DNA of 64,000 bases from Acinetobacter brisouii (GTDB lineage Bacteria > Pseudomonadota > Gammaproteobacteria > Pseudomonadales > Moraxellaceae). The notes under the pieces were generated by a model that did not search any database, was not told the origin of the DNA, and saw only the letters and a list, made by a program, of their open reading frames with translations. How positions within the stretch are numbered: the first letter of the stretch is position 1; every line of letters begins with the position of its first letter. A program made the position numbers and the translations under genes. Below, one piece after another: positions 7,650-16,913 of the stretch. The DNA is taken from contig NZ_BKNN01000005.1 of NCBI RefSeq assembly GCF_008993995.1, positions 1-64,000 on the forward strand, written 5' to 3'.

Positions 7650-10418
7650 ATGTCAGAGCAACAAGTCGCGGTATGGTTGGATGCTGTTTCGCATCATTAT
7701 GGTCGAGTGTGTGCATTAAACTCGGTGAGTCTGCGTTTGCCACGCGGTATTACAGTTGGCTTAATTGGCCCCGATGGTGTTGGAAAATCAACTTTACTGA
7801 GCCTGATTGCTGGGGTTAAAACCATCCAGTCAGGGGCTGTAAAGGTCTTGGATTATGATCTGTCCAAGAAAAAACAACGTCAGTTGGCCTCTCATAAAGT
7901 GGCATTTATGCCACAAGGTTTGGGACATAACCTTTATCCAACATTATCGGTTTATGAAAATGTCGATTTTCATGCGCGTTTATTTGGTTTGGCACGTGAG
8001 CAACGTCAGGCACATATTCAACGGCTTTTGAATGCGACAGGTCTAGCACCATTTGCAACCCGTGCCGCAGGTAAGCTGTCAGGAGGCATGAAGCAAAAAC
8101 TCAGCTTGTGCTGTGCATTGGTGCATCAGCCTGAACTGTTGATTTTAGATGAACCGACCACAGGGGTCGATCCTTTGTCGCGTCGTCAGTTTTGGAGTTT
8201 GGTGGATAGCTTGCGGCAAGAAAATCAGGGCATGACAGTCTTGGTTTCCACCGCCTATATTGATGAAGCAGAACGCTTTGAATATTTATTGGCAATGGAT
8301 GATGGACAGTTAATCGCCAGTGCACCTACTCAGCAAGTATTGCAACAAACTCAAAGTCACAATTTGGAACAGGCGTATATTCGCTTGTTGCCTGAGCAGA
8401 AGCGAACAGATGGACATGGGTTGCAGCTAACGCCTTTTGTGAAAGATGAAAATTCTCCACCTGCGATTGAAGCAGTTAATTTAACTAAAAGTTTTGGTGA
8501 GTTTACCGCAGTTGATCATGTCAATTTCACCATTGAACGTGGTGAGATTTTTGGCTTTTTGGGTTCAAATGGGTGTGGTAAATCAACCACCATGAAAATG
8601 CTGACAGGTCTACTGGAGGCGACAGAAGGAACAGCCAAACTGTTGGGAACGCAGATTGAAACCAGTGATATGCAGACTCGTTTACGTGTGGGCTATATGT
8701 CACAGGCATTTTCGCTATATGAGGAGTTGAGCGTCCGACAAAATTTAGTGTTGCATGCTCAGTTGTACCGCATGGCTGAACATCAAATCGCTCAGCGTGT
8801 CGATCAGGCTCTAGAAGAATTTGATTTAGGTAGTATTGCTCAAAGCAAACCCAATGAAATTTCTTTGGGAATGCGCCAGCGTTTGCAGTTAGCAGCCGCG
8901 TGTTTGCATCATCCTGAAGTTTTAATCTTAGATGAACCGACCTCAGGGGTTGACCCCGCAGCTCGTGATATGTTCTGGCGGCATTTGTTACGTTTATCAA
9001 GAGATGATCGGATTACCATTTTTGTCTCAACCCATTTTATGAATGAAGCGGCACGTTGTGACCGCATTTCATTTATGCATCGAGGGCGAGTACTGGCGGT
9101 GGGTTCTCCTGAACAGCTTTGCCAGCAGCAACAGACCTCCGACTTGGAAGAAGCATTTATTGCTTATTTGCAAGCGGCATCTCAGGAACAGCAGCCAACT
9201 CCCCAAGCTGTCGAAGCTGAAACAGAGACACATGATCTGGCGGATTTATCCCACTTGGCAGTTTTTCAGTCTGCTCAGGTACAAGGCTGGCTGTATTGGT
9301 TTGCAACCATTTGGACTTTTGCTGTTCGCGAGGGCAAGGAGCTGTTTCGTGACAAGATCCGTTTGTTTTTTGCTTTGATCGGCCCCGTGATTTTAATGAT
9401 GGCGGCAGCTTATGGCGTGTCTTTTGATGTTAAAAAAATCAAGTTTGCTGTACTTGACCGCGATCAAACCATCGAAAGTCGCGAGTTAATTCAAAATTTC
9501 TCGGCATCGAGTTATTTTAGTTTTACCAAGAATTTGCAAAGTAGCGATCAGATTGATTATAGCTTGCAAAGTTCTGAAGCTCGATTGGTGATTGATATTC
9601 CTGCGCATTTTGGACAACAGCTATTACGTGGAGAAAAGCCTGAAGTCGGATTTTATATTGATGGATCATTGCCTTTTATTGCAGAAAATACCAAAGGTTT
9701 TATTTTAGGTATTTTAACCCGTTATTTAAGCGATAAATTGACCGCGAGTGGTTATCCACTGAATCAGGCAACTTCGGTACAGTTGCAACCACGCTATATT
9801 TATAATCAGGATTTTAAAAGTATTTATGCGATTGCTCCGGGCATGATCATGCTAGCAACCATGCTTATTCCTGTGATGATGACCGCTTTGGGCGTAGTGC
9901 GTGAACGTGAAATTGGTTCAATCACCAATTTATATACGTCACCTGCATCGGTACGACAGTTTTTGATTGGGAAACAGTTGCCTTATATTGCGGTTGCGAT
10001 GTGTAGCTATTTTCTTTTGGTGTGGCTGGCTGTTGTGGTTTTGGGTGTCCCTGTGCGTGGTAATTTCTTTGCTATGGCATTGGGGGCTTTTGCTTTAATT
10101 TGTGCCGCAACATCATTTGGATTGCTGATTTCTAGTTTTGTGAAGTCACAAGTGGCAGCCATTTTTGGTTCAGCAATTTTGTCGATGATTCCTGCATTAA
10201 ATTTTTCAGGTCTTTTTTATCCACTCTCGACCCTGACAGGCATTAAGGCATGGATTGGCTGGGGATTTCCCACTGCATGGTTCCAACTGATTAGCCTGGG
10301 TGGTTTTACCAAAGGGCTAAGTTTTCAGAGTTTCATTCCGTATTACCTGATTTTATTTGGTTTTGCCGTGCTGTATGTGTTTGTTGCAGGACTGATTCTG
10401 AAAAAGCAGGAGCAGTAG
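7650..10418 (+). CDS. RbbA-like ABC transporter: two ATPase domains fused to a permease
   Basis: A 922-residue fusion. ABC domain 1 (about 6-240) has Walker A GPDGVGKST, signature LSGGMKQKL and Walker B LLILDEPTTGVDP. ABC domain 2 (about 270-500) has Walker A GSNGCGKST, a degenerate signature ISLGMRQRL and Walker B VLILDEPTSGVDP. The remaining 400 residues are an ABC-2 permease with about six membrane segments and a large periplasmic loop. Length and order match E. coli RbbA (about 911 residues), reported as ribosome-associated. The operon with adaptor and outer-membrane protein argues for export. A GAGGA site precedes the ATG. Confidence 0.88.
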   Translation: MSEQQVAVWLDAVSHHYGRVCALNSVSLRLPRGITVGLIGPDGVGKSTLLSLIAGVKTIQSGAVKVLDYDLSKKKQRQLASHKVAFMPQGLGHNLYPTLSVYENVDFHARLFGLAREQRQAHIQRLLNATGLAPFATRAAGKLSGGMKQKLSLCCALVHQPELLILDEPTTGVDPLSRRQFWSLVDSLRQENQGMTVLVSTAYIDEAERFEYLLAMDDGQLIASAPTQQVLQQTQSHNLEQAYIRLLPEQKRTDGHGLQLTPFVKDENSPPAIEAVNLTKSFGEFTAVDHVNFTIERGEIFGFLGSNGCGKSTTMKMLTGLLEATEGTAKLLGTQIETSDMQTRLRVGYMSQAFSLYEELSVRQNLVLHAQLYRMAEHQIAQRVDQALEEFDLGSIAQSKPNEISLGMRQRLQLAAACLHHPEVLILDEPTSGVDPAARDMFWRHLLRLSRDDRITIFVSTHFMNEAARCDRISFMHRGRVLAVGSPEQLCQQQQTSDLEEAFIAYLQAASQEQQPTPQAVEAETETHDLADLSHLAVFQSAQVQGWLYWFATIWTFAVREGKELFRDKIRLFFALIGPVILMMAAAYGVSFDVKKIKFAVLDRDQTIESRELIQNFSASSYFSFTKNLQSSDQIDYSLQSSEARLVIDIPAHFGQQLLRGEKPEVGFYIDGSLPFIAENTKGFILGILTRYLSDKLTASGYPLNQATSVQLQPRYIYNQDFKSIYAIAPGMIMLATMLIPVMMTALGVVREREIGSITNLYTSPASVRQFLIGKQLPYIAVAMCSYFLLVWLAVVVLGVPVRGNFFAMALGAFALICAATSFGLLISSFVKSQVAAIFGSAILSMIPALNFSGLFYPLSTLTGIKAWIGWGFPTAWFQLISLGGFTKGLSFQSFIPYYLILFGFAVLYVFVAGLILKKQEQ

Positions 10419-10419
10419 C

Positions 10420-11544
10420 ATGTTACGTTGGCTAAAAAATGTTTGGGTATTGAGCCTTAAAGAACTTAAAAGCTTGTTAGGCGATGTAACTTTGCTAGGG
10501 CTGATTGTGGTGTTTCTTTCAGTTGCGGTATATACCGTAGCAACGGGCATTACCACAGAAGTTCGTAATGCCTCAGTGGCGATCATTGATGAAGACCATT
10601 CACAGTTGTCATTTCGGATTCGAGATGCTTTACAAGCGCCTTATTTTAAAACCCCTGTGATGATTTCACCCGATCAGGTCGATCAGGCGATGGATAAAGG
10701 CGACTATGTTTTTGTACTGACCATTCCAAGCAATTTTGAACGGGATGTGATGGCCAATCGTGAGGTTTCGATTCAAGTCCTTGCCGATGCAACCGCAGTG
10801 ACTCAAGCGGGGGTGGGGACAACTTATCTGAATCAGATTGTGCAAAATGAAGTGAATGATTTTAAACAGCAGTCCCCTTCAGATTTATTGCCACTGACAC
10901 CTGTTGTTCAAGTTTTATTTAATCCCAATACACAAACCCACTGGTACACAGGTGTAGCACAAGTTCTGAACAATATTACCTTACTTGCCATGATTTTGGT
11001 GGGGGCAGCGGTTATTCGTGAAAAAGAACACGGCACGATTGAGCATTTACTGGTTATGCCTGTACATGCCAGTGAAATTGTGATGTCTAAAATCGTGACC
11101 AATGGCTTGGTGATTACCTTGTCTGCATTACTGTCATTATGGTTGGTGGTGCATTGGGCTTTGGCTGTCCCTATTCATGGTTCGATAGGCTTATATGTGC
11201 TAGGTACAGCAATTTACTTATTTTCAGTGTCTTCTTTGGGAATTTGTCTGGCAACCGTTGCGCCAACAATGCCGCAATTTGGGTTGCTCTGTCTACCGAT
11301 TTATATGGTGGCACGTCTGTTATCAGGTTCTGAATCACCGATTGAAAGTATGCCAGACTGGATTCAAAACATTACTTTTTATTCGCCTGTAACCTTATAT
11401 ATGCAGTTTGGACAAGAAGTGCTGTTTCGAGATGCAGGCTTTGCAATCGTTTGGAAAAAATTATTGGTTATGAGTGTCATGGGCGTAGGTTTTTTAATAT
11501 TTGCATTGAAACGCTTTCGCTCCATGTTGGCCAGTCAAGGCTAA
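10420..11544 (+). CDS. ABC-2 type permease (YhhJ-like)
   Basis: A 374-residue ABC-2 permease, the same length as E. coli YhhJ. The first transmembrane segment (LLGLIVVFLSVAVYTV) is followed by an extracytoplasmic domain of about 140 residues and then five membrane segments. The INHERITED-type family block IREKEHGTIEHLLVMPV lies between segments 2 and 3. It starts 1 bp after the RbbA-like gene with AGGAG inside that gene's end, so the two are co-translated. It has no ATPase of its own and should form the second half of a heterodimeric pore powered by the double-ATPase partner. Confidence 0.87.
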   Translation: MLRWLKNVWVLSLKELKSLLGDVTLLGLIVVFLSVAVYTVATGITTEVRNASVAIIDEDHSQLSFRIRDALQAPYFKTPVMISPDQVDQAMDKGDYVFVLTIPSNFERDVMANREVSIQVLADATAVTQAGVGTTYLNQIVQNEVNDFKQQSPSDLLPLTPVVQVLFNPNTQTHWYTGVAQVLNNITLLAMILVGAAVIREKEHGTIEHLLVMPVHASEIVMSKIVTNGLVITLSALLSLWLVVHWALAVPIHGSIGLYVLGTAIYLFSVSSLGICLATVAPTMPQFGLLCLPIYMVARLLSGSESPIESMPDWIQNITFYSPVTLYMQFGQEVLFRDAGFAIVWKKLLVMSVMGVGFLIFALKRFRSMLASQG

Positions 11545-11560
11545 ATTACGGAGAATAAAA

Positions 11561-13018
11561 ATGCAAAAATCATTTTTGCTAGGGTTAATGAGTAGTTTGG
11601 TTTTAGCCGCATGTAGTCCAGTACAAGTTAAATTGAACTCCAGTGTTGCCGTACCCGCACAGTTTCAGCAAGTCGCTCCAGTCACTCCTGAGCATACCGA
11701 TTTATCACGCTGGTGGTTGACGTGGCATGACCCTGTACTGACGCAGTTGATTGAGCAGGGCTTAAAAAATAATCATGATTTGGCAGCAGCGCGTGCCAAT
11801 TTACAGGCGGCACGTGCCAATGCTGCTTTGGCTTTGGCAAATTTAGGTCCAAGTGTGGCTTTGTCCGCAGGTGCTGAAGCACATCATCTCCAATTGGATA
11901 ATCCACTGAGTCAGCAAACACAAACGCTGCTTGCAACTGTTGGTGCAAGCACGTTGAATCAAGATCAATTAAAAACCACTGGCTACAGTGAACATGTGGG
12001 ATTAGCTGCAAGTTGGGAACCTGATTTTTTTGGAGGAAAACGCAGTGATGCCGATGCTGCTCAATATGCCAGTGTTGCCGTGATGCAGCAGGGGTATGCT
12101 GCGCAAATGTTAATTGCCAGTGATATTGCTGAAAATTATTTAAAAGTTAGAGGCTTACAGAAAAGAATACAGATTGGACAACAAACCATTCAAAGTTTGT
12201 CTGAGCTGCGTCGTTATATTGATGGGCGCTTTAAGGCAGGGCAAGTAACAGCCTATGATGTGCATGATGTTGAGATTAAAAAGCAAAGCTTACAGGCACA
12301 ATTAGCCACTTTACAGGCACAGGCAGACGCGTATCAACGCAATATTGCGGTATTAACAGGACAAGACCCACAGCAGTTTCATCTCGCGCATTCGATAGAT
12401 ATTCTTCAGCATCTTCCTGCACGTCCTCAGGGAGAAACGCCACTGAGTGTACTCAATCGCCGGCCCGATTTACGTCAGCAATATGCTTTATTACAAGCCT
12501 CTAGCGCACAGATCGCCAGTGCCAAAGCCGATTTATTGCCACGCTTTAAGTTGGAGTTCTTAGGGCAAATGGGACAAATTCGACTGGATAGTGATCGCTC
12601 AGAACTGCAAGGTTTTGCAGGTTTAGTGAGTGCAGGTGTAAGCCTACCGATTTTTACTTCTGGACGAATTCAGCGCAATATTGAAGCGCATGAAGCACAG
12701 ACTCAAGCGTTATTGGCACATTATGATCAGTTATTACTGAAGTCTTTGGCGGAAGTAAACAGTGCCTACCAATTACAAAGCAGTTTGTTTCAGCAAAACC
12801 AGTATTTGAGTCAAGCGACAGCTCAAGCCAATACCCAAGTTAAACAAGCCAATCAGTTGTTTAAATTTGGCAATCTGACTTTAGATAAAGTCTTACTTGC
12901 AAGAATCAATGCTCAAGACTTGCAAGATCGCTTGGTACAAGGACATTTGGCAGAAGCCAGTAATCTACTCAGTTTATATAAAGCGCTAGGTGGAGGCTGG
13001 CAGCCAGAAACAGAGTAA
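11561..13018 (+). CDS. NodT-type outer-membrane efflux lipoprotein
   Basis: A 485-residue TolC-superfamily channel of the RND/NodT group. The signal peptide MQKSFLLGLMSSLVLAAC ends in a lipobox with Cys18, so it is lipid-anchored. Two repeated OEP domains follow, with typical helices (WWLTWHDPVLTQLIEQGLKNN, split here by its family use; NRRPDLRQQYALLQ in the second repeat). GGAG precedes the ATG. As last gene of the operon it should link the adaptor and inner-membrane ABC complex to the outside. A strong terminator follows. Confidence 0.88.
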   Translation: MQKSFLLGLMSSLVLAACSPVQVKLNSSVAVPAQFQQVAPVTPEHTDLSRWWLTWHDPVLTQLIEQGLKNNHDLAAARANLQAARANAALALANLGPSVALSAGAEAHHLQLDNPLSQQTQTLLATVGASTLNQDQLKTTGYSEHVGLAASWEPDFFGGKRSDADAAQYASVAVMQQGYAAQMLIASDIAENYLKVRGLQKRIQIGQQTIQSLSELRRYIDGRFKAGQVTAYDVHDVEIKKQSLQAQLATLQAQADAYQRNIAVLTGQDPQQFHLAHSIDILQHLPARPQGETPLSVLNRRPDLRQQYALLQASSAQIASAKADLLPRFKLEFLGQMGQIRLDSDRSELQGFAGLVSAGVSLPIFTSGRIQRNIEAHEAQTQALLAHYDQLLLKSLAEVNSAYQLQSSLFQQNQYLSQATAQANTQVKQANQLFKFGNLTLDKVLLARINAQDLQDRLVQGHLAEASNLLSLYKALGGGWQPETE

Positions 13019-13050
13019 GCGATGTTTTGCTCGGCGAATTTTCTATTTTC

Positions 13051-13090
13051 AATAGGGCTTGATGTTTTTGGACATCAAGCCCTATTTTTT
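13051..13090 (+). terminator. Intrinsic terminator of the export operon
   Basis: AATAGGGCTTGATGT (13051-13065) pairs perfectly over 15 bp with ACATCAAGCCCTATT (13072-13086) around a 6-nt loop, followed by TTTT. It lies 32 bp after the outer-membrane channel gene. Confidence 0.9.
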
Positions 13091-13231
13091 GACTGGTCAT
13101 ATCAAAGAAAATGATAGATAAAACAAAGAGAATATATCTGAATATGAATTCAAACCTGCTATGCAATAAGTAGGTTATCGGCACAGTTCAGACAATAACA
13201 GGAAGAACGATCAGGGTTCAGGGGATTGAAT

Positions 13232-15087
13232 ATGCGTATGAAAAAATTACTATGGCTTGCAACTACAAGCCTTATGTGGCTGAGTGCGACACAAGCACAG
13301 GCAACCAGTTTTAAGAATGTGGTTATTTTTGGAGATAGCCTAAGTGATGGTGGTAACGTTGCCTTATATACCGCAGGAACTCAAGCACGCTACACCACCA
13401 ATCCGGGACAGGCAGCAGCAGAACTGGTAGCTGAGGGAGTAGGAACAACTACATCACCCTCATTACTTGGTGGAACGAACTATGCGTGGGGTAGCTCGGG
13501 AGTTGTGAATAGCTTGTATAGTGGCATTCCAACTTTACAACAGCAATTATCTCAATACTTGGGTTTAACGGGTGGAACAGCCAATCCGAATACTTTGTAT
13601 GAAATGTGGGGTGGAGCTAATGATATTTTTGGTTTACTAGATAAATATGTATCATTAGACATTACACAGGCTCAATTGATTACAGGAACAACAACAGCAG
13701 CCACGACAGAATTGAGTTTACTTTCTTCCTTACAACAGGTGGGGGCAAAGTATGTCGTGGTGTATAACTTGCCAAATATGGGTTTAACGCCCTCTGCATT
13801 AGAGCAAGGAACAACGGTTGCAGGTTATCTGACGCAGTTATCTCAATTGTATAATTATAATTTAAGCAATGGTTTAGACAGTTTAAGTGCTTCGGGTCTC
13901 AACATTGTACCTGTCAATGTTTATGGATTGCTGAGCGAAGTGGTTGCTAACCCTGCGGCATATGGTTTTACCAATGTGACTAATGAAGCCTGTGGTGTAG
14001 GTTCAAAATCTTATCAATGTGGCCCCGCAGGGTCTGGTGCACTTTATACCTATGCTGCAGGAACTGATCAAAGCTATCTGTTTGCAGATGGGGTACACCC
14101 AACGACGGCAACTCATCGCTTATTAGCTCAAGCTGTACTGGCGGAGCTTGCTGCACCAGGTCAGAGTCTTTATTGTCAGAAGTACCCCTTGCGATCACCA
14201 AAGCGCAGTATCGAACAGTCAAGAATGAAATGCTCACCGATGTAAATGGTGGTGAAACTCGGATATTTTTTAATCTGGACTATAATCACCAGAAACTCAA
14301 AGCTTCAGACAGCTCACCTCAGTTAAATAGCAATAATGTCAACTTTACCTTTGGTTCAGACGCTCAGATTAATTCCAATTTTTCGGCTGGAGTTGCGATG
14401 AGTTTAAATCAGCAAAATGGTAATTTTTCTAATAGTCAGGGTGATTATAAATTATTTGATGTTAGTGGTTTGGGTTATGGTGTTTATCATCAAGGTAATG
14501 GTTATATTGGTGGTTTTGCCAATGCAGGCAGCTTGCACTTTACCGACATTAAACGTCAGATTCAACTTGGTACGGCAGAGCGTACCGAAACAGCCGATGC
14601 ACAGGGCTACCATGTGGGCGGTGGCTTAGATGGTGGATGGTGGTTTAACTTCAATGATTTGAAAACAGGGCCATTTGTTCATTTAGAATGGCAAACCATT
14701 AAAGTCAATGATTTTGCTGAGCATGGTACAGACAGTACAGCCATGTGGTTTGGTGAACAACAACGCGATTCATTTGTAACCAGTGCAGGCTGGCGTTTAA
14801 AAGGTGATTGGAAATACCGTGATGTTGTTGTATCGCCATTTGCTGAGGTGGCTTGGAATCATGATAATCAAGCTGACTCACATAGTATTCGTGCGGGTCT
14901 TAATAGTATGGGCGGAAGTTTTGTACTTTCAGGTTATACTCCTGATAAAAACTGGGGAAGTGCAAGCCTAGGTTTAACGACACAGTATTCAGCAAATCTT
15001 GCAGCATGGGCAAGTGCCAATGGTGAGTTTGCCAACAATCAAGCTGAAGATTTTGGTGTCAATGTTGGGATGAAGTATTCATTTTGA
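13232..15087 (+). pseudogene. EstA-like autotransporter GDSL esterase, frameshifted
   Basis: Two overlapping frames together encode one outer-membrane esterase of about 618 residues. Frame 1 (13232-14245) has a signal peptide, GDSL block FGDSLSDGGN, the GGAND block and the catalytic DGVHPTTATH block. Frame 2 (from about 14161 to 15087) encodes the linker and a beta-barrel autotransporter domain ending in a terminal Phe (GMKYSF). Around 14165-14172 the reading AGTCTTTATTG would restore one frame (Q-S-L-L-S-E-V) if one more T were present, so a single T deletion in a short run explains the break. Without the barrel the passenger cannot be anchored. It could be a true mutation, a phase-variable tract, or an assembly error. 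An AGGGG site precedes ATG 13232. Confidence 0.85.
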
Positions 15088-15102
15088 TGTGTAAGTTGAT
15101 GG

Positions 15103-15132
15103 AAAAAGAGCCACCTTGATATGGCTCTTTTT
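15103..15132. terminator. Bidirectional terminator between esterase and Lrp-type gene
   Basis: AAAAAGAGCCA (15103-15113) pairs with TGGCTCTTTTT (15122-15132) around an 8-nt loop. A-runs and T-runs on both arms allow use from either strand. It sits exactly between two convergent genes. Confidence 0.88.
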
Positions 15133-15133
15133 G

Positions 15134-15619
15134 CTAATCAATCAGCATCAGATCCGCAGTATTTTCCAGTTTAAGCGGACGCAGTGCAAAAATAGAACGG
15201 GTATGCCGAATCCCTTTAATCGAATACAATTTTTTTCTAAGAAATTTTTCGTAGTGTTCGGCATTTTTAACAGCGACTTTAATTAAATAATCATAATCAC
15301 CTGTCACCAAATGCGCTTCGATCACTTCAGGAATATCCGCGAGAGCCTGACTAAACTGTTCTAAAATTTCATCGTCATGCCGTTCTAAAGTAATTTCAAT
15401 AAAAAACAGTTCATTAATCCCAATGGCTTTGGGATTGATGTTTGCGGTATAGCCATCAATAATTTTCAGCGTTTCCAGTCGCTTTAAGCGCGTCCAACAC
15501 GGAGATGATGACAACCCAACAACCTCGGAAAGCTGTGCAACGGTAAGGCGCCCATTATGGCGTAATGCAGATAAAATTTTTCGGTCAATCTGGTCAAGTG
15601 TGTATTCTGTACTGTTCAT
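15134..15619 (-). CDS. Lrp/AsnC-family transcriptional regulator
   Basis: A 161-residue regulator. The N-terminal winged helix (about 6-60) includes LDQIDRKILSALRHNGRLTV and VGLSSSPCWTRLKRLE. The C-terminal RAM/AsnC ligand domain includes VIEAHLVTGDYDYLIKVAV. Such proteins usually sense amino acids and act locally or globally as octamers. No amino-acid gene is adjacent; the upstream 209 bp up to the ribokinase terminator have no clear partner. The target is therefore unknown. Confidence 0.88.
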   Translation of the reverse strand: MNSTEYTLDQIDRKILSALRHNGRLTVAQLSEVVGLSSSPCWTRLKRLETLKIIDGYTANINPKAIGINELFFIEITLERHDDEILEQFSQALADIPEVIEAHLVTGDYDYLIKVAVKNAEHYEKFLRKKLYSIKGIRHTRSIFALRPLKLENTADLMLID

Positions 15620-15777
15620 GAATTAAACTACGGAAGAATCATCTTAAAAATACCAATATACTTTATTTTTATTTTGCCGAATCAAGAAAAAACCAAAAAA
15701 TCGGGCAACATTTGTGATTCATCGGTTATACACTGAATACATAAGGTCGAAGTCACTTGGGTAATGGCTTTGATTGA

Positions 15778-15822
15778 CAAAATGCCCCTGTACGGGAAGG
15801 GTGCCTGAACAGGGGCATTTTG
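15778..15822. terminator. Hairpin terminator downstream of ribokinase
   Basis: CAAAATGCCCCTGT (15778-15791) pairs perfectly over 14 bp with ACAGGGGCATTTTG (15809-15822). It lies 6 bp beyond the ribokinase stop on the minus strand and may also insulate from the other side. The rest of 15620-15828 is AT-rich leader sequence of the Lrp-type gene. Confidence 0.8.
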
Positions 15823-15828
15823 TTATAT

Positions 15829-16761
15829 TTATTTAAAATTTATCAGAAATTTTTCAATCTCTGCTCGCCAAGGAATAGCGGGTTGTGCACCTGCTTGAGT
15901 TACGGCTAAGGCTGCTGCTGCACTGGCAAAATAACAGGCATCGATCAAACCCTGACCTTCAAGAAATGCGGTCATTAATGCGCCATTAAAGGTATCACCC
16001 GCGCCTGTGGTATCAACTGCATGAACTTTAAATGCAGGAACGTGTTGACCTTGTCCATTTTGACTGAGCCAAACACCATGCTCACCTAAAGTAATAATGA
16101 TGTTCGGGATACCTTTGTCATGAAGGATTTGTGCTGCCTGTTCAGCACTTGAAAGGTCTTTGACCTGTATACCCGTGAGCTGCGAAGCTTCCGTTTCATT
16201 GGGGGTGATGAGGTCAATCTGTTGCAAAAAATCTAGTGGTAAAGTCTGTGCAGGTGCTGGGTTAAGTACCACCATTTTTCTTGCTGCCTTGGCAATTTTT
16301 ACAGCCTCAATCAAACTGTCCAAAGGCGTTTCGAGTTGCAACAACAATGCATCTGCTTGATGAATCTGATACGCATATTTCTTCACATAATTTTTGTCTA
16401 AACAGGCATTTGCACCTACATAAATTCCAATACAGTTTTCTGCTTCACGATTGACAAAAATCAGCGCAACCCCTGTGGTCTGCTCAGGAACTTTATGAAC
16501 AGATTGGAGGTTGATTCCATCTTGAGTGAATTGCATCAAAATATCATCGGCAATAGCATCACTGCCTAAACAGGCAATAAAAGCCGTATTCGCACCACTT
16601 CGACTGGCAGCAACCGCCTGATTTGCACCTTTGCCACCAAAAGCCAACTGATAATGCTGTCCAGTAATGGTTTGTCCTGCTTGGGGAAAAGCAGGCACAT
16701 TTAAAATATGATCGACATTGATACTGCCAAGAACCACGAGCTGTTTATTGTTATTTGTCAT
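15829..16761 (-). CDS. rbsK: Ribokinase (PfkB family)
   Basis: A 310-residue PfkB carbohydrate kinase, most like ribokinase (D-ribose to ribose 5-phosphate). Motifs are VLGSINVDH at the N-terminus, the GGKGANQAVAA block, LITPNETEA, and the C-terminal catalytic signature DTTGAGDTFNGAL with its Asp base. ATG 16761 is preferred over a GTG at 16773. No ribose transporter or nucleoside hydrolase gene adjoins it, so the source of ribose is not shown. The gene is a single-gene unit between a terminator and a divergent K+ channel gene. Confidence 0.88.
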   Translation of the reverse strand: MTNNNKQLVVLGSINVDHILNVPAFPQAGQTITGQHYQLAFGGKGANQAVAASRSGANTAFIACLGSDAIADDILMQFTQDGINLQSVHKVPEQTTGVALIFVNREAENCIGIYVGANACLDKNYVKKYAYQIHQADALLLQLETPLDSLIEAVKIAKAARKMVVLNPAPAQTLPLDFLQQIDLITPNETEASQLTGIQVKDLSSAEQAAQILHDKGIPNIIITLGEHGVWLSQNGQGQHVPAFKVHAVDTTGAGDTFNGALMTAFLEGQGLIDACYFASAAAALAVTQAGAQPAIPWRAEIEKFLINFK

Positions 16762-16913
16762 ATATAGGCTCACAACGAATTATTGCTGACAGCATAAAAG
16801 ATTTTGAGGGGTGGGTGAAGATGAACCTAGACGATGGTTGCTGCACAGAGAAAATTCCTCAAAGTTTATATGGAATTTGTTAATATCGAATTTTACTTTT
16901 TCGTGCCTTTGCC

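Noticed and set aside
14155-14245. Programmed ribosomal frameshifting in the esterase gene
   Set aside because: The T-run is short, no X-XXY-YYZ slippery heptamer is evident, and autotransporter esterases are not known to use it. A one-base deletion is simpler.
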